Positions 4,898 through 10,372 of a DNA stretch of 10,372 nt are shown piece by piece. Under the pieces are notes generated by a model. The model was not told the origin of the DNA, ran no database searches, and saw only the letters and a program-made list of their open reading frames with translations. The first letter of the stretch is position 1; each line of letters opens with the position of its first letter. Both the position numbers and the translations under genes were made by a program. This stretch comes from DASXTS01 sp036505275. Lineage in GTDB: Bacteria > Actinomycetota > Actinomycetes > Mycobacteriales > Pseudonocardiaceae. The stretch covers positions 1 through 10,372 of the forward strand of contig DASXTS010000424.1 of assembly GCA_036505275.1 (NCBI GenBank), read 5' to 3'.

Positions 4898-6633
4898 TTG
4901 CGGCTCCTCGGGGTCGGCGGTTGGGTCGACGGTTGGGTCGAGCGCTCGGTCGCCGGCGGCGGCGAGCGGCGGCGGGCGGGTGTTGGGTTGGACCCGCCGC
5001 GCCCCGCGCCGGCACGGTCCCCATGGTGCCCGCCGGCCGGCGGGGTGGCTCGCCCGGTCCCCGCCGCGGTGCGGCTCGACGGCGTGGTACGGCTCGACGG
5101 CGTGGTACGGCTCGACGGCGTGGCGCGGCTCGGCGCCGCACCGCGGGTCGATGGGGCACCGCGGGTCGATGGGGCACCGCGGGTCGACGGGGCACCGCGG
5201 GTCGACGGGGCACCGCGGGTCGACGGGGCACGGTTCGGCGATCGGCGGCCCGGTGCGGCGCGGCGGGCAGGTGGCCGGTACGGGGTGGGCTGGGGCAGCA
5301 AGAGCCACCGGGCCAGCCGGCCCTGGCCGTGCGCCTGTAACGCGGACACCGCCTGCGGCTCGTGTCGTGCCACGTTGGCGAGCAGGCCGAACACAAGCAT
5401 GGTGACCACCAGCGAGGTGCCGCCCGAGGAGATCAGCGGCAGCGGCAGCCCGGTGACCGGCAGCAGGCCGACCACGTAACCGATGTTGATCGAAGCCTGG
5501 GCCACCAGCCAGGTGGTCAGGGTGGCGGCGACGAGCCGGTGCCACGGGTCGGTGTTGCGGGCCGCGATCCGCAGCCCGACGTAGGCCAGCGTGGCGAACA
5601 GGCCGAGTACCACGAGGCAGCCGACCAGCCCGAGCTCCTCACCGATGATCGCGAAGATGAAGTCGTTGTGCGCGTTCGGCAGGTACATCCACTTGGCGTG
5701 GCCCTGGCCGAGCCCAGCGCCGAACCAGCCGCCGTCGGCGAGCGAGTAGGTGGCCTGGTGGGCCTGGTAGGCGACGCCCTTGGGATCGGCCATCTCGGGG
5801 TTGAGGAAGGCGTCGATCCGGTCGGAGCGGTAGCTGGCCAGGCCGGCCATGGCCAGCGCACCGACCGCCGCACCGCCGACCACCACGGCGAACAGCGCCA
5901 CCGGCGCGCCAGCGAACCACAGCAGGGCCAGCAGCACGATCACCATGGTCACCGTGGTGCCCAGGTCGGGCTGCAGCATGACCAGCGCGAACATCAGCAC
6001 CGCGACGGGCAGCACCGGCACCAGCAGGTGCCGCCAGCGGTGCAGCAACGGCTGCTTGGCCACCAGCACGTGCGCGCCCCACAGCGCGAGCGCCAGCTTG
6101 GCCAGCTCGGACGGCTGGAACGAGCCGACCGAGCCGATGGTGAACCAACTCCGCGCGCCGTTGATCCGGCTGCCAAGCGGGGTGAGCACGGCGACCAGCA
6201 GCGCGAAGCAGCCCAGCATCGCGACGGGGCTGGCCTGCCGCACGAATCGCAGCGGTAGCCGCAGACCGACCCAGAACAGCGCCAGCCCGGCCGTGCAGTA
6301 CAGCAGCTGGCGCTGGAAGATGACGTAGGACGAACCGTCATCGGCGTAGGACTGCACCGAGGATGCCGAGAGCACCATCACCAGGCCGAACGCGGTGAGC
6401 AGCCCGAACACCGCGAGCACGAGGTGGAACGAGGTGAGCGGCCTGGCCAGCCAGGCGGTCAGCGCCGCCTTCGCGGCTGCGCTGCGCTCGGCGATCGCGG
6501 TGGCGCTCGAACCTCCGCTCGAACCTGCGCTCGAACCTCCGCCGCGCGGCCCAGTCTCCCCGGCCGGCTGCTGGGTCTCCTCCCCCTCCGGCTGCTGGGT
6601 CGACATCCCGGCGGGCCGCTGGGCTGCCGTCAC
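4891..6633 (-). CDS. ftsW: Septal peptidoglycan polymerase FtsW with long repeat-rich cytoplasmic tail
   Basis: FtsW is a SEDS-family membrane protein that polymerises lipid II into septal glycan strands together with a class B PBP. The 580-residue product has a polar N-terminus rich in Gln, Glu, Gly and Ser (1-66), then about ten membrane segments from about 68 to 422. SEDS landmarks include RSWFTIGSVGSFQPSELAKL (161-180), QPDLGTTVTM (221-230), and YLPNAHNDFIFAIIGEELG (317-335), whose Asp324 matches the essential SEDS aspartate. PLPLISSGGTS (397-407) follows. After residue 430 comes an Arg/Pro/Ser/Thr-rich tail of about 150 residues with five APSTRG and about three TPSSRT units, much longer than in typical FtsW. 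The GTG start at 6633 overlaps the murD stop as GTGA and follows a G-rich ribosome binding site (6637-6644). An internal ATG at codon 10 is possible. It lies in the dcw cluster, which favours FtsW over RodA. Confidence 0.96.
   Translation of the reverse strand: MTAAQRPAGMSTQQPEGEETQQPAGETGPRGGGSSAGSSGGSSATAIAERSAAAKAALTAWLARPLTSFHLVLAVFGLLTAFGLVMVLSASSVQSYADDGSSYVIFQRQLLYCTAGLALFWVGLRLPLRFVRQASPVAMLGCFALLVAVLTPLGSRINGARSWFTIGSVGSFQPSELAKLALALWGAHVLVAKQPLLHRWRHLLVPVLPVAVLMFALVMLQPDLGTTVTMVIVLLALLWFAGAPVALFAVVVGGAAVGALAMAGLASYRSDRIDAFLNPEMADPKGVAYQAHQATYSLADGGWFGAGLGQGHAKWMYLPNAHNDFIFAIIGEELGLVGCLVVLGLFATLAYVGLRIAARNTDPWHRLVAATLTTWLVAQASINIGYVVGLLPVTGLPLPLISSGGTSLVVTMLVFGLLANVARHEPQAVSALQAHGQGRLARWLLLPQPTPYRPPARRAAPGRRSPNRAPSTRGAPSTRGAPSTRGAPSTRGAPSTRGAAPSRATPSSRTTPSSRTTPSSRTAAGTGRATPPAGGHHGDRAGAGRGGSNPTPARRRSPPPATERSTQPSTQPPTPRSRKW
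5072..5135 (-). repeat. 18-bp tandem repeat in the ftsW tail (TPSSRT units)
   Basis: The plus strand repeats the 18-base unit CGGCTCGACGGCGTGGTA at 5072-5089 and 5090-5107, with a near copy at 5108-5125 and a 10-base partial copy at 5126-5135. The unit is six codons, so the frame is kept, and it encodes the TPSSRT repeats of the FtsW tail. The near identity at DNA level suggests recent duplication by slippage. Confidence 0.9.
5138..5227 (-). repeat. 18-bp tandem repeat, five copies, in the ftsW tail (APSTRG units)
   Basis: Five head-to-tail copies of the 18-base unit GCACCGCGGGTCGAYGGG (plus strand) run from 5138 to 5227. Copies 1 and 2 have T and copies 3 to 5 have C at the one variable position. 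Each encodes one APSTRG hexapeptide of the FtsW tail at residues of about 469-499. There are no spacers, and the unit length is a multiple of three. Confidence 0.95.
6504..6539 (-). repeat. 12-bp tandem repeat in the ftsW N-terminal region
   Basis: Three copies of the 12-base unit CGCTCGAACCTS (plus strand) occupy 6504-6515, 6516-6527 and 6528-6539. They encode the Gly/Ser run GSSAGSSGGSSA at about residues 34-45, in the cytoplasmic region before the first membrane segment of FtsW. Confidence 0.85.
6564..6601 (-). repeat. 14-bp direct repeat in the ftsW N-terminus
   Basis: CCGGCTGCTGGGTC occurs at 6564-6577 and 6588-6601, 24 bases apart, and encodes the paired TQQPEG and TQQPAG segments near residues 12-25 of FtsW. 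It is a further sign of in-frame duplication in the disordered ends of this gene. Confidence 0.75.
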
Positions 6634-8036
6634 GCGCCCCCCTCGTCGCCGGGTAGTGCACGCGCCGCGGCGGTGAACGCCTCGCCTCGGTGCTTGTAGT
6701 CGGTGAACATGTCCATCGAGGCCGCCGCGGGGGCCAGCAGCACGACGTCACCCGGCCGAGCCATCCCGGCCGCCACCCGCACCGCCTCGACCATGGCGCC
6801 ATCGTCTCCCGACGGCAACTCACGGACGGGCACATCGGGCGCGTGTCGCGTGAGCGCGGCGGCTATCTCGGCGCGGTCTGCGCCGATCAGCACCGCGCCG
6901 ACCAGCCGATGCGCGTTGCCCGCCACCAGCTGGTCCACCGCGGCGCCCTTGAGCAGCCCGCCAGCGATCCACACCACGCGGTCGAACGCGCGCAGGGCCG
7001 CCGCGGCCGCGTGCGGATTGGTGGCCTTGGAGTCGTCCACGTACCGCACGCCGCGCCGGGTCGCCACCACGGCGCCCCGGTGCGGCCCTGGTTGGAACGC
7101 CCGCAGGCCGGCCGCCACCTCGTCGGGCCGCACCCCGACGCTGCGGGCCAGCGCCGCTGCCGCCAGGGCGTTGGCCACCCCGGTCGGCCCCGGCGGCCGA
7201 ACATCCGCCACGTCCGCCAGCACCGTAACTCCGTCTCCAGGCCCGGCGGCCCGGTCGACCATGTGGCCGCTGAGCACGCCGAGCTGGCCGGCGGCCGGTT
7301 CACCGAGCGTGAAGCCGATCTTGCGGGGCGCCGGCGACTCGGCGAGCAGGCGGGCGGCCCAGGGGTCGTCGACGCCGGCCACCGCCACCTCGCCGGTGAG
7401 CGCGGCCGCTTTGGCGTGCGCGTACGCCGCCATCGAGCCGTGCCAGTCGAGATGGTCCTCGGCGACGTTGAGCACCGCGCCGGCGTGCGGCCGCACCGAC
7501 GGCGACCAGTGCAGCTGGAAGCTGGACAGCTCCACGGCGAGCACGGCGTGCCCGGCGAGCACCGCGTCCACCACCGGCAGCCCGACATTGCCGCAGGCCG
7601 CCGCGTCCCGCCCGGCCGCGCGCAGCATCGACTCGAGCATGCCCACCGTCGTGGTCTTGCCGTTGGTGCCGGTGACCACCAGCCAGCACGCCGGCGCCGG
7701 CCTGGCCCGGTCCAGCAGCCAGGCCAGCTCCACCTCACCGATCACCTCGATGCCGGCCCGGGTGGCCGCGGCGAGCAACGGCGCGTCCGGCCGCCAGCCG
7801 GGGCTGGTGACCACCAGGTCGGTGCCCTCGGGCGGCTCGGCCAGCCCGACCGCGGTGCGCACCCCGGCCAGGCGCAGCGCGGCCAACCGCTCCGCACTGG
7901 CGTCCGTCACCAGCACGTCCGCCCCGGTCGCCACCAGGGCGGCGGCCGCCGACCGGCCGGACACCCCGGCGCCAGCCACCAGCACCCGTCGAACCGTCAC
8001 GGCGCCCAAGTCTTCCGCCCGGCCGGCACCGCCCAT
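6630..8036 (-). CDS. murD: UDP-N-acetylmuramoylalanine--D-glutamate ligase MurD
   Basis: MurD is the cytoplasmic ATP-dependent ligase that adds D-glutamate to UDP-MurNAc-L-Ala. The 468-residue product has the N-terminal dinucleotide-fold loop VLVAGAGVSGRSAA (about 18-31), the ATP loop GTNGKTTT (123-130), and ELSSFQL (169-175). NVAEDHLDWHG (190-200) follows, then a lysine near 209 that fits the carbamylated Mur ligase lysine. DDSKATNPHA lies near 334-343 and LLAPAAASMDMF near the C-terminus. The start is uncertain. The ATG at 8036, used here, lies 19 bases after mraY and has a poor ribosome binding site. A GTG at 8000 would remove 12 residues and put the start just before VRRVLVAG. The stop overlaps the ftsW GTG as GTGA. 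Confidence 0.96.
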   Translation of the reverse strand: MGGAGRAEDLGAVTVRRVLVAGAGVSGRSAAAALVATGADVLVTDASAERLAALRLAGVRTAVGLAEPPEGTDLVVTSPGWRPDAPLLAAATRAGIEVIGEVELAWLLDRARPAPACWLVVTGTNGKTTTVGMLESMLRAAGRDAAACGNVGLPVVDAVLAGHAVLAVELSSFQLHWSPSVRPHAGAVLNVAEDHLDWHGSMAAYAHAKAAALTGEVAVAGVDDPWAARLLAESPAPRKIGFTLGEPAAGQLGVLSGHMVDRAAGPGDGVTVLADVADVRPPGPTGVANALAAAALARSVGVRPDEVAAGLRAFQPGPHRGAVVATRRGVRYVDDSKATNPHAAAAALRAFDRVVWIAGGLLKGAAVDQLVAGNAHRLVGAVLIGADRAEIAAALTRHAPDVPVRELPSGDDGAMVEAVRVAAGMARPGDVVLLAPAAASMDMFTDYKHRGEAFTAAARALPGDEGGA

Positions 8037-8055
8037 CCCGCGACCCAGCCGGCGC

Positions 8056-9129
8056 TCAGCCGGTGCCCGTGGCGTTGAGCCACTCGCTGTAGAAGATGCC
8101 GAGGCCGAGCGCGCAGCTCATGGCGGAGAGCAGCCAGAAGCGGATGATCACGGTGGTTTCCGCCCAGCCGGCGAGCTCGAAGTGGTGGTGGAACGGCGCC
8201 ATCCGGAACAGCCGGCGCCGCGAGGTGCGGAACACCGCGACCTGCAGGCTGACCGAGAGGGCCTCGACGACGAAGAGGCCGCCGAGCACCACGAGCAGCA
8301 ACTCGGTGCGGGTGACGATGCACAGGCCGGCGAGCAGGCCACCGAGGGCGAGCGAGCCGGTGTCCCCCATGAAGATCTTGGCCGGTGCCGCGTTCCACCA
8401 CAGGAAGCCGACGCAGGCGCCCATGGCGGCGGAGGCCACGATGGCGACGTCGAGTGGGTCGCGGACCTGGTAGCAGCCGACGACGAGGTTGCGCGCGCAG
8501 TCGTACCGGAACTGCCAGAACGAGATGATCACGTAGGTGCCCAGCACCATGGCCGCGGAGCCGCCGGCGAGTCCGTCCAGCCCATCGGTGAGGTTGACCG
8601 CGTTGGACCACGCGGTGACGGCGAAGTAGCTGAACAGCACGAACAGCGCGGCGCCGAACGACACGACGGTCATGTCGCGGACGAAGGACAGGTGGGGCGA
8701 CGCAGGCCGGATCCCGCGCTCGTCGGCGAACCCCATCGCCAGGATGCCGAACAGCAGCGCGGCGACGAGCTGGCCGACCAGCTTGGAGGTCTTGTTCAGC
8801 CCGAGGTTGCGCTGCCGGCGGATCTTGATGAAGTCGTCGAGGAAACCCACCACGCCGAGCACGGTCATCAGCGTCAGCACCAGCACCCCGGAGGCGCTCG
8901 GCGGGTCGGCGCTCACCGTCAGGTGGGTGATCAGGTAGCCGATCAGGGTGGCCAGGATGATCGCCACGCCGCCCATGGTGGGCGTGCCGCGCTTGCTCTG
9001 GTGCGTCTGCGGTCCCTCGACCCTGATCTCCTGCCCGAACCCCTGGCTGGCGAACAGCCGGATCAGGTATGGCGTGAACAGGATCGACACCGCGAGCGCG
9101 ATGGCCGCCGCGATCAGAATGCTGGTCAC
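8056..9129 (-). CDS. mraY: Phospho-N-acetylmuramoyl-pentapeptide transferase MraY
   Basis: MraY is the integral membrane enzyme that transfers phospho-MurNAc-pentapeptide from UDP to undecaprenyl phosphate, making lipid I. The 357-residue product is of normal length with about ten membrane segments. Family motifs are PTMGGVAIIL (50-59), the DDF pair (Asp98, Asp99), the catalytic loop NLTDGLDGLAGG (179-190), FMGDTGSLALGG (253-264) with the Mg-ligand candidate Asp256, and the cytoplasmic PFHHHFELAGW (312-322). The start is the GTG at 9129, which overlaps the murF stop as GTGA, with a G-rich stretch (9141-9147) eleven bases upstream. It precedes murD by 19 bases. No missing key residue was seen. 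Confidence 0.98.
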   Translation of the reverse strand: MTSILIAAAIALAVSILFTPYLIRLFASQGFGQEIRVEGPQTHQSKRGTPTMGGVAIILATLIGYLITHLTVSADPPSASGVLVLTLMTVLGVVGFLDDFIKIRRQRNLGLNKTSKLVGQLVAALLFGILAMGFADERGIRPASPHLSFVRDMTVVSFGAALFVLFSYFAVTAWSNAVNLTDGLDGLAGGSAAMVLGTYVIISFWQFRYDCARNLVVGCYQVRDPLDVAIVASAAMGACVGFLWWNAAPAKIFMGDTGSLALGGLLAGLCIVTRTELLLVVLGGLFVVEALSVSLQVAVFRTSRRRLFRMAPFHHHFELAGWAETTVIIRFWLLSAMSCALGLGIFYSEWLNATGTG

Positions 9130-10372
9130 GGCGCGCCCGCCTCCCCCGCCGGCCGGTCCGGCAGCAGCGCCGCGGCGATCCGTTCCAGGCCGAACGCTCG
9201 GGACGCCTTCACCAGCACCACGTCACCCGACCGCAGCTCGGCGCGCAGCAGCGCGGTCGCGGCCTCGACGTCGGGCACGAGCACCGACTCCTCTCCTGCC
9301 GGCCGTTCCCGGCGGGCACCGTCGTAGAGCGCGCGGGCCTGCTCACCGACCACCACGAGCCGGTCGATGCCGAGGCGAACCGCGCGCCGGCCGAGCTCGT
9401 CGAGCGCGCTGTCGGCGGCCTCGCCGAGCTCACCGAGAGGGCCGAGCACGGCCCAGCTCCGCCGGCCGCCGCCGGCCATGGTGGCGAGCGTGCGCAGCGC
9501 GGCCAGGACCGACTCCGGGTTGGCGTTGTACGCGTCGTTGATCACGGTGACCCCGTCGGCGCGGTCGGTGACCTCCATCCGCCAGCGGGACACCGGCGCG
9601 GCGCTGGCCAGGCCGTCGGCAATGGCCGGCACGGTGGCGCCGAGCTCCAGCGCCACCGCGGCGGCGGCCAGCGCGTTGCCGACCTGGTGCTCGCCCTGCA
9701 CCGCGAGCCGCACCGGCGCCTCGCCGTACGGGGTGACCAGGCGAAATGCCGCCCGACCGGCGGCGCCGAGGCGCACGTCCACGGCCCTGACGTGCGCTGC
9801 CTCTGCGCGGCCGACCAGCACGGTGCGCGCCGCCGTCCGGATGGCCATGGCGGCCACCGCGGCGTCATCGGCGTTCAGCACCGCGACGCCGCCCCGGTGC
9901 GCCGGCGGCAGCGCCTCGACCAGCTCGGCCTTGGCCTCGGCGATCGCATCCCGCGAGCCGAACTCGCCGAGATGCGCGGAGCCGACGTTGACCACCACGC
10001 CGATCCGGGGCGGGGCCGCCCGGCACAGCGCGGCGATGTGGCCGGGCCCGCGCGCGGACAGCTCCAGCACAAGGTGCCGGGTGCCGCGGTCGGCGCGCAG
10101 CACGGTCCACGGGTGGCCGAGCTCGTTGTTGAACGACCCGGGCGGTGCGATCGTCAGGCCCAGCGGCCGCAGCAGCGCGGCCGTGAGGTCCTTGGTGGAC
10201 GTTTTGCCCGACGACCCGGTGATGCCCACCACCACCAGCCCGGGCAGCCGGTCGACCACCGCGCGGGCCAGCCGGCCAAGGGCGGCAAGGACGGCGGCGC
10301 CCGAGCCATCGGTGTCCCCGGCGAGCACGTAAGAGCCGGCCGTGGGGTGCCTCCAAGTACCACCAACCCCCC
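9126..10372 (-). CDS. murF: UDP-MurNAc-tripeptide--D-alanyl-D-alanine ligase MurF (5' part missing)
   Basis: MurF adds D-Ala-D-Ala to the UDP-MurNAc-tripeptide, the last cytoplasmic precursor step. The frame is open to the right edge and about 414 codons are visible. Most of the N-terminal substrate-binding domain, roughly 60 to 90 residues, lies outside. From the GTG at 10328, recognisable MurF sequence begins with AAVLAALGRLARAVVDRLPG. It continues with the ATP loop GSSGKTSTKD (10217-10188), the NNELG segment, PPRIGVVVNVGSAHLGEFGS, EAKAELVEALP, and DAYNANPES in the C-terminal domain. LELSARG stands where the family usually has LEMGARG or a near form. Upstream of 10331 the in-frame translation (GVGGTWRHPTAGS) does not look like MurF, while another frame does, so a frameshift near 10335 is possible. 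The GTG at 10328 is probably an internal valine and not the true start. The stop overlaps mraY as GTGA. Confidence 0.93.
   Translation of the reverse strand, partial: GVGGTWRHPTAGSYVLAGDTDGSGAAVLAALGRLARAVVDRLPGLVVVGITGSSGKTSTKDLTAALLRPLGLTIAPPGSFNNELGHPWTVLRADRGTRHLVLELSARGPGHIAALCRAAPPRIGVVVNVGSAHLGEFGSRDAIAEAKAELVEALPPAHRGGVAVLNADDAAVAAMAIRTAARTVLVGRAEAAHVRAVDVRLGAAGRAAFRLVTPYGEAPVRLAVQGEHQVGNALAAAAVALELGATVPAIADGLASAAPVSRWRMEVTDRADGVTVINDAYNANPESVLAALRTLATMAGGGRRSWAVLGPLGELGEAADSALDELGRRAVRLGIDRLVVVGEQARALYDGARRERPAGEESVLVPDVEAATALLRAELRSGDVVLVKASRAFGLERIAAALLPDRPAGEAGAP

Noticed and set aside
5072..5227. Periodic repeats that resemble a CRISPR-like or minisatellite array
   Set aside because: There are no unique spacers. 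The units abut directly, are 18 bases long, and lie in frame within the ftsW tail, so they are coding tandem repeats.
2310..5396. A 1028-codon minus-strand frame that could suggest a giant MurC fusion
   Set aside because: Only the last 492 codons from 3788 are MurC. The upstream part is out of frame with murG and ftsW, which occupy it, and reads as Arg/Pro/Gly-rich noise.
6703..9327. An 874-codon open frame on the plus strand across murD and mraY
   Set aside because: It is antisense to clearly conserved murD and mraY, shows no domain, and owes its length to the scarcity of stop codons at this GC content.

Overview
This window is a piece of the division and cell wall (dcw) cluster of a high-GC actinobacterium. 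Every gene I can support lies on the minus strand, so transcription runs from the right edge to the left. The order is murF (5' end cut by the right edge), mraY, murD, ftsW, murG, murC, ftsQ, a DUF664/DinB-like gene, and ftsZ (3' part cut by the left edge). The actinobacterial call rests on the very high GC content, the many GTG starts, the FtsZ N-terminus (MTPPHNYLAVIKVVGIGG), the lack of murB and ddl between murC and ftsQ, and the DUF664 family, which is common in mycothiol-producing bacteria. I cannot place it below that level with confidence.

Right to centre (10372 to 2310): six genes make UDP-MurNAc-pentapeptide (MurC, MurD, MurF), move it onto the lipid carrier (MraY, MurG) and polymerise it at the septum (FtsW). 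They are packed tightly. murF/mraY, murD/ftsW and murG/murC overlap through GTGA, ftsW/murG overlap by 7 bases, and only mraY/murD has a short gap of 19 bases. This looks like one transcript with translational coupling. FtsW is longer than usual. Its cytoplasmic ends are low-complexity and carry several in-phase tandem DNA repeats, above all an Arg/Ser/Thr/Pro-rich tail of about 150 residues.

Centre (2310 to 2264): murC and ftsQ are joined by a short array of start-codon-like repeats that forms a chain of tiny open frames linked by ATGA overlaps.

Left (2267 to 1): FtsQ is followed by a 128-base gap with two 18-bp direct repeats, then by a 167-residue DinB-fold protein of the DUF664 family. 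After a further 163-base gap comes ftsZ. That gap holds two adjacent inverted repeats and a perfect TTGACA hexamer, the best candidate for a dedicated, regulated ftsZ promoter. The DUF664 gene between ftsQ and ftsZ is the most unusual item of gene content.

I see no RNA genes, mobile elements, CRISPR arrays or phage genes, and no gene-free stretch longer than about 165 bases. I did not find a clearly new multi-gene system. The items worth checking are the inserted DinB gene, the coupled mini-ORF chain before ftsQ, the repeat-rich FtsW tail, the palindromes before ftsZ, and a possible frameshift in murF close to the right edge.
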